From the NCBI GenBank assembly GCA_964491535.1, contig CAZBGR010000001.1:1-64000 (forward strand): a stretch of DNA of 64,000 bases, given 5' to 3'. The notes beneath the pieces were generated by a model. It saw only the letters and a list, made by a program, of their open reading frames with translations. It searched no databases and had not been told where the DNA came from. Shown here in pieces: positions 8,741 through 16,181 of the stretch (position 1 is its first letter; every line of letters begins with the position of its first letter). The position numbers were made by a program, and so were the translations under genes. This DNA comes from CAZBGR01 sp964491535 (GTDB lineage Bacteria; Bacillota_I; Bacilli_A; RF39; UBA660).

Positions 8741-11574
8741 TATTTTTTAACCACGATATTAATTAATTTTTTAGGAACTATTATCATTTTAATTATTTTT
8801 TTATCTTGAATAAACTTTTTAACATTATCATTTTTTAAGGCTAAACTTTTAAGCACTTCATCATCTAAACTAAGATTAACTATTTCTTTACCTCTTACTT
8901 TACCATTTACTTGGATAATTAATTGATAATCTTCTTTAATCAAAGCCTTTTGATCATATTTTGGCCACTTACTATTTGCTAAAATATTTCCTAATTGTTG
9001 TAGGTCATTAATTTCTTCAGTTAGATGAGGAGCGAAAGGATGTAATAAACTAATTAAAACCCTTAAATCAGCTTGATTAATATAAGCTTGTTTCTCCATT
9101 TCATTAAGTAAAATCATTAACGAGGAAATGGCTGTATTATATTTCATTGATTCTATATCGTGATCAACCTTTTTAATTGTTTGATGAAGTAATTGCTTTA
9201 AAGAAGGAGATAATTGATTACCTTGTTTAACTTTAGTTTGAATTTTCCAAACTCGATCTAAAAAGCGTTTACATCCTTTTAAACCATTAGTACTCCAAGC
9301 CGTATCCATTTCATAATCTCCCATAAAGGCTTGATAAACACGAAGAGCATCAACTCCATATTCTTTTATTACTTGATTAGGATTAATAATATTACCTAAT
9401 GATTTACTCATTTTGCGACCATCTTCACCTAATAACATACCATGAGCTGATCTAAATTTAAAGGGTTCTTTAGTTGGAACTAAACCAATATCATATAAAA
9501 AACGATGCCAAAAACGAGCATATAATAAATGCCTAGTGGCATGCTCCATCCCTCCATTATACCAATCAACCATTCCCCAATATTTTAATGATTTAAAGCT
9601 TGCAAAAGCATCTTTATTATGTGGATCCATATATCTTAACCAATACCAAGAAGAACCTGCCCAATTAGGCATCGTATCAGTTTCTCTTTTAGCTTTTTTC
9701 CCACATTTAGGACATGATACAGTATACCATTTTGGAAGATTAGCTAAAGGACTTTCTCCATCATCTGTTGGTTCATAATAAGGAATATCTGGCAATAAGA
9801 CTGGTAAATCCTTCTCTTTAACAGCTACCCAACCACAATAATCACAATATATCATGGGAATAGGTTCTCCCCAAAATCTTTGTCTTGAAAAAACCCAATC
9901 TTGAAGACGATAATTAATCTTTTTAAGTCCTATTTTATGAGTTTCTAAATACTTAATTATCTTATCCAAGGCTTGAGCTTGATTTGAGATACCATTTAAA
10001 AAACTTGAATTAATCATGACCCCTTCTCCAAGATAAGGCCGTTTATTCAATAAATTATTAAATAACAGAATATGCCCTTCATCAATTACTTCTTTCCTAA
10101 TTATCTTTTCCTCAACCCATTCAACGTTAAAATTATCTATTTCTGCCTTATCTAAATTTAAGACTTCTTGTTTAAAGGATTTTAATTTAAATAAAAAACC
10201 TATCATACTAGTATTATAAGCTACTTCTTTATTATAAGCATAATAATGATGATTAATAATAAATGACTCTTCAATTAATTCTACATCTATATACCCTGTT
10301 TCTTCTTTTATCTCTCTTAAAGCACATTGAAGATTAAGTTCATTATCTTTTACTGAACCACCTATAAACAACCTGCCACCTTTATTACCCCAATTTAAAG
10401 TTAAATATTTATTATTTTTAGAATCATATAAAATAGCAATAATACTATTTTTTTTCTTTTCATTTTTTCTTATTTGGCCTGTAATTTGAGCAATAACTTG
10501 AATAATAGGAATTTTATATTTATTAGCAAAATCATAATCTCGATCATCATGAGCAGGAACCCCCATAATCGCTCCAGTCCCATATCCCATCATCACATAA
10601 TCAGAAATAAAAAGAGGTATTTCTCTTTTAGTAATAGGATTAATAGCCATTAAACCTTCAATTCTAACGCCTGTTTTATCATAATTTAATTCTAACCTTT
10701 CAAACTCTGATTTTTTAATTGTTTTTTCTTGATATCTTATTATATCATCCATATTTTTAATTTGAGATTTAAATTTATCTATATAAGGATGTTCAGGTGC
10801 TAAAACCATAAAAGTAACCCCATAAATAGTATCTGGCCTAGTTGTATAAATCTTTAGCCTTTCCTTACTATCTTTAATTCCAAAATCTATTTTTATCCCT
10901 TCACTTTTTCCTATCCAATTAATTTGCGCCGTTTTGACACGATCAACAAAATCCGTTTCTTTTAAACCTTCAATTAATTTATCAGCATAAGATCTCATCT
11001 TTAGCATCCATTGTTCTTTTTCTCTTCTTTCAATGATGCCACCACATCGTTCACATTTTCCTTGTTCAATTTCCTCATTAGCTAAACCTGTTTTACAAGA
11101 AGTACACCAATTAATCATTATCTTATCTTTATAAGCTAAACCATGCTCATAAAATTTTAAAAATTGCCACTGGGTCCATTTTACATATTCAGGATCAGTA
11201 GTAGCTAATTCTCTATCCCAATCAAATGAAAAACCAAGACTCTTTAATTGCGAACGAAAAACATTAATATTTTTAGCAACTGCTACTTTAGGATGAATTT
11301 TGTTTTTAATTGCATAATTTTCAGCGGGCAAACCAAAAGCATCATAACCAATAGGAAATAAAACATTATATCCTTCCATTCTTCTTTTTCTAGCTAAAGA
11401 ATCTAAAGCAGTATAACTTCTAAGATGCCCCATATGAAGACCCGCTCCTGAAGGATAAGGAAATTCAATTAAAACATAATACTTAGGCTTTTTAGACCCT
11501 GTCACAGCTCTAAAAACTTTATGCTTATCCCAATAAGCTTGCCATTTTTGTTCTATTTTTTTAAAATCATACAT
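8740..11574 (-). CDS. leuS: Leucyl-tRNA synthetase with inserted Nudix domain
   Basis: About 944 residues, some 140 longer than a normal bacterial LeuRS. The catalytic core has the HIGH-type motif GLHMGHL (about 47-52) and KMSKS (about 722-726). A zinc-ribbon pair CTSC/CERC lies at 158-178. The CP1 editing domain shows TTRPDT (about 245-250) and AHDDRDYDF (about 342-350), so post-transfer editing looks intact. At about 364-514 a Nudix-like module is inserted, with a complete Nudix box at about 407-429 (G-x5-E-x7-REIKEETGY). After it the normal CP1 sequence resumes with GEGVMINSSFLNGI. The gene charges tRNA-Leu; the role of the Nudix part is unknown. ATG was preferred to the adjacent TTG. It overlaps the upstream membrane protein gene by eight bases. 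Confidence 0.95.
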   Translation of the reverse strand: MYDFKKIEQKWQAYWDKHKVFRAVTGSKKPKYYVLIEFPYPSGAGLHMGHLRSYTALDSLARKRRMEGYNVLFPIGYDAFGLPAENYAIKNKIHPKVAVAKNINVFRSQLKSLGFSFDWDRELATTDPEYVKWTQWQFLKFYEHGLAYKDKIMINWCTSCKTGLANEEIEQGKCERCGGIIERREKEQWMLKMRSYADKLIEGLKETDFVDRVKTAQINWIGKSEGIKIDFGIKDSKERLKIYTTRPDTIYGVTFMVLAPEHPYIDKFKSQIKNMDDIIRYQEKTIKKSEFERLELNYDKTGVRIEGLMAINPITKREIPLFISDYVMMGYGTGAIMGVPAHDDRDYDFANKYKIPIIQVIAQITGQIRKNEKKKNSIIAILYDSKNNKYLTLNWGNKGGRLFIGGSVKDNELNLQCALREIKEETGYIDVELIEESFIINHHYYAYNKEVAYNTSMIGFLFKLKSFKQEVLNLDKAEIDNFNVEWVEEKIIRKEVIDEGHILLFNNLLNKRPYLGEGVMINSSFLNGISNQAQALDKIIKYLETHKIGLKKINYRLQDWVFSRQRFWGEPIPMIYCDYCGWVAVKEKDLPVLLPDIPYYEPTDDGESPLANLPKWYTVSCPKCGKKAKRETDTMPNWAGSSWYWLRYMDPHNKDAFASFKSLKYWGMVDWYNGGMEHATRHLLYARFWHRFLYDIGLVPTKEPFKFRSAHGMLLGEDGRKMSKSLGNIINPNQVIKEYGVDALRVYQAFMGDYEMDTAWSTNGLKGCKRFLDRVWKIQTKVKQGNQLSPSLKQLLHQTIKKVDHDIESMKYNTAISSLMILLNEMEKQAYINQADLRVLISLLHPFAPHLTEEINDLQQLGNILANSKWPKYDQKALIKEDYQLIIQVNGKVRGKEIVNLSLDDEVLKSLALKNDNVKKFIQDKKIIKMIIVPKKLINIVVKK
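10036..10482 (-). other. Nudix hydrolase domain inside the LeuRS CP1 domain
   Basis: This segment codes for about 150 residues that do not belong to standard LeuRS. It reads as a complete small Nudix fold: a beta strand (SIIAILYDSKNNKYLTLNW), the Nudix box around 10291-10359 with the catalytic helix REIKEETG, and a C-terminal helix (VIDEGHILLFNNLL). Both catalytic glutamates of the REUXEEXGU signature are kept, so metal-dependent hydrolysis of a nucleoside diphosphate-type substrate is possible. The reading frame is continuous on both sides. Confidence 0.9.
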
Positions 11575-11932
11575 CAATGGTCATTCCTTTCCTTCGATAA
11601 AAACAACCAATAAAATGATAAATAAAAAAAATTAAAGGCATCAATAATATAAACATAATAACAATTCTAATAAAAAGATTAGTAATAAAGAAAGTAGCGA
11701 TTAAAACTAAAGAAAAAATTAAAGCGTTTGTTAAGCAAATTACATTAATAATTTTATTAATCCCAATCTTTTTTATATTTAGTTTATATTTAGTAGTTAA
11801 ATAAATTAGTTCAGTAGTCGTTGTTAAAAGAGATTTGTTATTTTTTTTCTTTCTCATTTTAATCATATAATAAATTTTATAAAATAAAAGAAAAAAAATA
11901 AAATAAATAATAAATAACAATAATAATTCCAT
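11567..11932 (-). CDS. Membrane protein of unknown function upstream of leuS
   Basis: 121 residues from the ATG beginning MELLLLFII, chosen because GAAAGGAT sits about nine bases upstream; an in-frame upstream ATG at 11980 has no ribosome site. There is one N-terminal helix, a basic linker (KMRKKKNNK), a short soluble stretch with TTELIYLTTKY, then two more helices and a basic end. I cannot name the family. It overlaps leuS and is probably cotranscribed. Confidence 0.65.
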   Translation of the reverse strand: MELLLLFIIYFIFFLLFYKIYYMIKMRKKKNNKSLLTTTTELIYLTTKYKLNIKKIGINKIINVICLTNALIFSLVLIATFFITNLFIRIVIMFILLMPLIFFIYHFIGCFYRRKGMTIDV

Positions 11933-12025
11933 CTTTAATAATCCTTTCATATTAAATTTTCTTAAATAAGATTTTACCATGAATAAATAAAAATGTAAAT
12001 TTAAACACGATTACTTTGTTATCAC

Positions 12026-12060
12026 AAAAAGGTAAAAAGTTATAAAGCATCAACCTTTTA
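12026..12060 (-). terminator. Probable terminator after the GH31 gene
   Basis: AAAAGGT and ACCTTTTT pair across a loop of about 20 bases, and the minus-strand copy is followed by T residues. The stem is short, so it is a weaker candidate than others here. Confidence 0.45.
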
Positions 12061-14457
12061 TATTTGTTCTAAATATTCTAATAATCTTAAAAACATTCTA
12101 ATAAATTTATCTTCTATTTTTTTTCTTTTTAATTTTCTTATTTCAATTCGTTTCTTTTTAATTGGTAAATCTCCAAATAAAATATTAGCAATTAATTCTT
12201 TCAATGAAGTTAAAATTGGTAAATCATTAATAATGCCATCAATATCATCATTTATTAATCTAACCGCATCAATTTCAATTGCCTTCCCCTTACAGTTGAC
12301 AGTTAATTGACCAACAGTAGACACTTCCTTAACTTCGACAATAAAATCATTTTCATCTACATAACATTTAATTGGAATTTCTTTATCATTTAAATAAGCT
12401 ATTACATCTTCTGTTTTCTTTGTATTTCTAAAGCGCAATTTATAATTACGTTTATCAGAAACAATTCCACTTTTACCCTCTAAAGCTCTAATAATAACTG
12501 TATAATTGCTTTCACGATAATTATAATCAATAGAGGTAATTAAATAAAAACCTTGTCGATAAATATTACTATAACCATCATCTTCATATAATTGATAATT
12601 ATTACTGCATCCTTGAAAAATATGAATTTCCATATTTTGAGGATTGGTAGTTAGATAATGTTCATCATTCGCTAAAGGGATAATGGAGCCACTTTTAGCA
12701 AAAACAGGATAATCTTGATCACGAAAAAAAGAAACATAACTGCGATTACCAGGAAACTTTTTACCAGTTTTAAAATCATACCAAGTACCAGCAGGTAAAA
12801 AGAATTTATGAACAACTCGGTTCATAACATAATCTTTTTTATCAGTAAGTGGTGAAACTAATAATTCTGAACCTAACAAATATTCATTTTTATATAATGG
12901 TTCATCATATATTTCAGGAAACTTATAATATAATGGTTGAATCAAAGGAAGCCCCATTTTATGATATTTATAAGCTTCTGTATAAAAATACGGGATTAAG
13001 CGATGTCTTAATTGCATATAATCTTTAATTATTTCAAAGGTTTGAACATTCCAAAGCCAAGGTTCCCTTTTATAATATTTACCTTTATCAACATGAATTC
13101 TAAATATAGGACTAAAAGTACCTAATTGAACATATCTAAGATATAATTCACCATCTTCAATTCCACCGTGATAACCTCCAATATCATGGCTCCACCATGA
13201 TATACCAAGATTAGCACTTGTAGAATTGTAAAAAGGTAAAAATTTTAAAGTTTCCCAACTAACTTTAGTTTTACCTGAATACAAGATACCATAACGATGA
13301 GGGGCAATTAAAGAATTACGTGCTAAAAGTATTCCTCTTTTAGCTTCCTTTCGATTAGCCTCTAAAAAATGATAATGATTTAAAATCCATAAAGATAACA
13401 AATCATTCTTACGATAATAATCATTCCAAAAAAAATCTATTCCTAAAAGTTCTAAAGGTCTTAATAATAATTTAAAATAAGCAGTTAAAAATTTCGGATT
13501 TAAAGGGGCGAAGGGAATTTGTTTTTTTTCTGGCAATTCAAGAAAACTAGCCATTTTAGAATACATTTCTTCATGAGGATAAACTCCTTCAATGGGATTT
13601 ATATTTAAACCGATTTTAAGACCTAAAGCATGAAGACGATTAATAAATTCATAAGGAGCGGGAATTAATTGCTTATTAAAGCTATAACCTGTAAGTAAGT
13701 TTTTTAACTTTTCATAATTTCTAAGATGCCAATCTTTATCCAACAAAAGAACAGCTAACGGTATTTGATAACGATTAAATCTTTCAATTAAGGTCAATAG
13801 ATCACTTTCATTATAAGGGTAATTTCGACTCCACCAAATACCAAGCGCATAACGAGGTAATAATGGTGGTTTACCAGTTAACATAAAATAATCCCTTAAA
13901 CATAAACCAAAATCTTTTCGATATACAAAAAGATAAAAATCAATTGCTTTATTAGTCCTTGGTAAAAGATAACCTTGTTCATTTATAACATAACTAGTAG
14001 AATCATCTAAACTAGCAAAACCATCAGTTGAATATAAACCTTTCTTTAATTTAATTTTATCATTCATCTCATCAAAGGATGAAGCCGTCGAAAAATAATT
14101 TCTTACCTCGGGATGACCATAATACCATACTCGATCTGTACTTAAAAGATTAACCCGTAAATTACCACCCGGAACCAATTTACTAGTTGAAAAAGGCTTA
14201 TCCTTTGTATATTCTAATTTAAAATATTTAGTAGTTATTTCAATATATTTCTCATCTTCTCTAACTGATAAAGGAGGAGTATCAAATTTTCTAAACATAG
14301 CTAATTGGGTGGGACGATCTTCAAATAAACCCTCACCATTATATTCAAAACGAATTAATCTTTCAGTTAAAATAGTAACTCGATAATACTTCCCTTTAAA
14401 AATAGCTCCTTCATTAGGAATAGCATCTTCCATTTTTAATTTAAAATAATCATCCAT
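12058..14457 (-). CDS. GH31 family alpha-glucosidase/xylosidase
   Basis: About 799 residues without a signal peptide, so cytoplasmic. An N-terminal beta-sandwich region precedes the GH31 barrel (from about 205: PRYALGIWWSRNYPYNE). The catalytic nucleophile region is DFFWNDYY near residue 350, and the acid/base region lies near SWWSHDIGGYHGG (about 415-427). C-terminal beta domains follow, plus an extra basic tail of about 100 residues. It probably removes alpha-linked glucose or xylose from imported oligosaccharides; substrate cannot be told. I start at MDDYF, since AAAAGGG is upstream; a GTG four codons earlier overlaps that site. No sugar transporter is adjacent. Confidence 0.9.
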   Translation of the reverse strand: MDDYFKLKMEDAIPNEGAIFKGKYYRVTILTERLIRFEYNGEGLFEDRPTQLAMFRKFDTPPLSVREDEKYIEITTKYFKLEYTKDKPFSTSKLVPGGNLRVNLLSTDRVWYYGHPEVRNYFSTASSFDEMNDKIKLKKGLYSTDGFASLDDSTSYVINEQGYLLPRTNKAIDFYLFVYRKDFGLCLRDYFMLTGKPPLLPRYALGIWWSRNYPYNESDLLTLIERFNRYQIPLAVLLLDKDWHLRNYEKLKNLLTGYSFNKQLIPAPYEFINRLHALGLKIGLNINPIEGVYPHEEMYSKMASFLELPEKKQIPFAPLNPKFLTAYFKLLLRPLELLGIDFFWNDYYRKNDLLSLWILNHYHFLEANRKEAKRGILLARNSLIAPHRYGILYSGKTKVSWETLKFLPFYNSTSANLGISWWSHDIGGYHGGIEDGELYLRYVQLGTFSPIFRIHVDKGKYYKREPWLWNVQTFEIIKDYMQLRHRLIPYFYTEAYKYHKMGLPLIQPLYYKFPEIYDEPLYKNEYLLGSELLVSPLTDKKDYVMNRVVHKFFLPAGTWYDFKTGKKFPGNRSYVSFFRDQDYPVFAKSGSIIPLANDEHYLTTNPQNMEIHIFQGCSNNYQLYEDDGYSNIYRQGFYLITSIDYNYRESNYTVIIRALEGKSGIVSDKRNYKLRFRNTKKTEDVIAYLNDKEIPIKCYVDENDFIVEVKEVSTVGQLTVNCKGKAIEIDAVRLINDDIDGIINDLPILTSLKELIANILFGDLPIKKKRIEIRKLKRKKIEDKFIRMFLRLLEYLEQI

Positions 14458-14576
14458 ATCAACGATCACCCTTTTTATTTTCCTTTACATTAACATAATA
14501 GCATAAAATAAAGATGAAAACAACTAGCTCTCCTCCAAATAATAATCTTATAACAATGCTTTTTATAAATAAAAAG

Positions 14577-14607
14577 CTAAAGATAAAGCAACCATTTAGG
14601 TTGCCTT
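14577..14607 (-). terminator. Terminator after spoIVB
   Basis: Minus-strand GCAACC-TAAAT-GGTTGC followed by TTTATCTTT, just beyond the spoIVB stop. Confidence 0.75.
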
Positions 14608-14612
14608 ATCAA

Positions 14613-15599
14613 TTAATTGTTTGCCTCTTCTAACATATATTTAATAAATATTCCATATCCCTTAGTAGTATCATCAATTACTACATGAGTCACGGCCCCT
14701 ACTATCATTTCATCTTGGATAATGGGACTACCACTCATCCCCTGAACAATACCACCTGTTTTTTCTAATAAAATATCATCGGTAATATTAAACAAAATGT
14801 TTTTAATCTTTTGTTCATTTTCAGTTAAACGAATGATTTCGATATCAAATTCTTCAACCAATTCATTATTTAAAACAGTCAAAATCGTCGCTTTACCTAT
14901 TTTTATATCATTAGGATCAGCTACTTTATACTGTTTTTTTAGAGGTATTTTATCCTTATAGGTTCCAAAAATACCAAAACTAGTATTTTCATAAATATCA
15001 CCATAAACAATATCAGAATGAAAACGAGCGCTTTTTTCACCAGGTGTTCCTCGGTTACTCTTTTCAATTCCAACAATCTCAGCTTTAAATATTTTACCAG
15101 TTCCAACTTCAATCATCTTACCAGTTGTTTTCTCAATTATTTCATGCCCTAAAGCTCCAAATAATCTCGTTTCTGGATCAATAAAAGTAAGTGTTCCAAT
15201 ACCGTTAATAGTATCTTTTACATATAAACCGGTTTTATAAACATTATCGCCATTTTTCACTAATCTAAGTGAAGTTGTATAGGTTTTATTATCCCGTTCA
15301 TATTTGATAGTAATTTCATTTTTATAATTTTCATTAATTTCTTTTACCATCTCATTGATATTCAAAACGGGATTATTATTAATACTAGTGATAATATCAC
15401 CTAATTTTAAACCAGCTTCTCGTCCTGGATAAGTGTTGTTTACTTTATATAAACCAACGACCATTATCCCTTTAGCATTAATTTGAATGCCGATATTTTC
15501 CCCACCGGGAATTAAAGAATAAGCAAAGGCAGAAAACGGAATAATAAATAAAGTTAAAAAAAAGACCATAAGTATGTTTTTCAATTTTTTTAAAAACAT
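14613..15599 (-). CDS. spoIVB: SpoIVB peptidase (family S55)
   Basis: 328 residues. A membrane anchor or signal segment (about 6-28) is followed by a PDZ domain (about 55-110, GREAGLKLGDIITSINN) and the S55 serine peptidase domain. The catalytic region shows FGALGHEI with His and GIVQGMSGSPII with the Ser nucleophile. In Bacillus, SpoIVB is secreted from the forespore into the intermembrane space and triggers SpoIVFB-dependent SigK activation. The start MFLKK follows AAAGGAG at ideal spacing; the ATG eight codons upstream lacks a site. Confidence 0.95.
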   Translation of the reverse strand: MFLKKLKNILMVFFLTLFIIPFSAFAYSLIPGGENIGIQINAKGIMVVGLYKVNNTYPGREAGLKLGDIITSINNNPVLNINEMVKEINENYKNEITIKYERDNKTYTTSLRLVKNGDNVYKTGLYVKDTINGIGTLTFIDPETRLFGALGHEIIEKTTGKMIEVGTGKIFKAEIVGIEKSNRGTPGEKSARFHSDIVYGDIYENTSFGIFGTYKDKIPLKKQYKVADPNDIKIGKATILTVLNNELVEEFDIEIIRLTENEQKIKNILFNITDDILLEKTGGIVQGMSGSPIIQDEMIVGAVTHVVIDDTTKGYGIFIKYMLEEANN

Positions 15600-15711
15600 C
15601 AAAACATCTCCTTTATTATCCATCGACTACATTATTATTATGGATTAAAACAAAATATTTATAGATATTAAATATTACCAACTTTTATTTTAAAACATAA
15701 TTTTAATTTTT

Positions 15712-15756
15712 AAAAAAAGAGCCCGTTAGATAAATTAAATATCTTTTAGGCTCAGT
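15712..15756 (-). terminator. Terminator closing the bacteriocin locus
   Basis: GAGCC at 15720-15724 pairs with GGCTC at 15749-15753, with further pairing inside around a mismatched centre. On the minus strand the stem is followed by seven T residues. It lies six bases after the stop of the last precursor peptide. Confidence 0.7.
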
Positions 15757-15761
15757 TATTA

Positions 15762-15929
15762 TTATAACGGACATAAAGTTGAAGAAGTCACTCTTCTAAT
15801 AGCTGTTCCAAGAGCTCTTCCTAACTCTAGGATAACTGATATTCCTTTGACAAGTGAATTAATTAATGTTCCTGAGATAGTTAAACCACCAATTATCGAT
15901 AATAATTCTTGATTATTTAATTTTGTCAT
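15762..15929 (-). CDS. Double-glycine-leader bacteriocin precursor, peptide A
   Basis: 55 residues. The leader MTKLNNQELLSIIGG has the hydrophobic-position pattern and Gly-Gly end recognised by C39 peptidases. The mature 40-residue peptide contains a GxxxG motif (GRALG), a basic patch (AIRR) and a single Cys near the end (TLCPL). Together with peptide B and the C39 exporter it fits a class IIb two-peptide bacteriocin, in which two helices pair through GxxxG motifs to permeabilise target membranes. An in-frame stop lies 15 bases upstream of the ATG, so the start is fixed. A strong GGAGGAGG sits about 70 bases upstream, separated by a hairpin. No immunity gene is obvious next to it. Confidence 0.85.
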   Translation of the reverse strand: MTKLNNQELLSIIGGLTISGTLINSLVKGISVILELGRALGTAIRRVTSSTLCPL

Positions 15930-15940
15930 TTTATCACTAG

Positions 15941-15998
15941 TATATTAACATTAGCTTAAAATAAGAGAGAATTATTTTAAATAAACTAACCTAATATA
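15941..15998 (-). repeat. Hairpin between a strong Shine-Dalgarno and the peptide A start
   Basis: On the minus strand TATATTA (15998-15992) pairs with TAATATA (15947-15941), TTAG (15989-15986) pairs with CTAA (15954-15951), and TTAAAATAA (15980-15972) pairs with TTATTTTAA (15964-15956) around a 7-base loop. The hairpin starts right after AAAGGAGGAGG (about 16009-15999). Folding it would leave about 11 bases between hairpin and ATG, placing the ribosome site near the start codon. Function is inferred. Confidence 0.6.
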
Positions 15999-16041
15999 CC
16001 TCCTCCTTTTTAGATATTTCTCTCATAATTAAATATTTTTA

Positions 16042-16179
16042 TTAATTACATTTTAAAGGTCTAATAAAGCCATCAATTACTCCAATTATAAAAGTAATTC
16101 CACCTACAATACCCATTACTAGCCAAGCACTTATTCCACCTTGAATAGCTAATAATTCATCTTTAGTTAATACCTTCAT
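16042..16179 (-). CDS. Double-glycine-leader bacteriocin precursor, peptide B
   Basis: 45 residues. Leader MKVLTKDELLAIQGG is a textbook C39-peptidase substrate. The 30-residue mature peptide is hydrophobic with a GxxxG motif (GIVGG), a second Gly-rich stretch and a basic end (RPLKCN) with one Cys. It starts two bases after the exporter stop, with AGGAG inside the exporter's last codons, so it is translationally coupled. It is the likely partner of peptide A. Confidence 0.88.
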   Translation of the reverse strand: MKVLTKDELLAIQGGISAWLVMGIVGGITFIIGVIDGFIRPLKCN

Positions 16180-16181
16180 CT

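Noticed and set aside
9536..9778. Open frame of 80 codons antisense to leuS
   Set aside because: It lies wholly opposite strongly conserved leuS codons, has no ribosome site and no family resemblance. Several similar antisense frames (for example at 16834-17019, 26435-26773, 38410-38691) were dropped for the same reason.
11575..12060. T-box leader for leuS
   Set aside because: No T-box consensus or antiterminator was seen upstream of the membrane protein gene or leuS; only a weak terminator hairpin is present.
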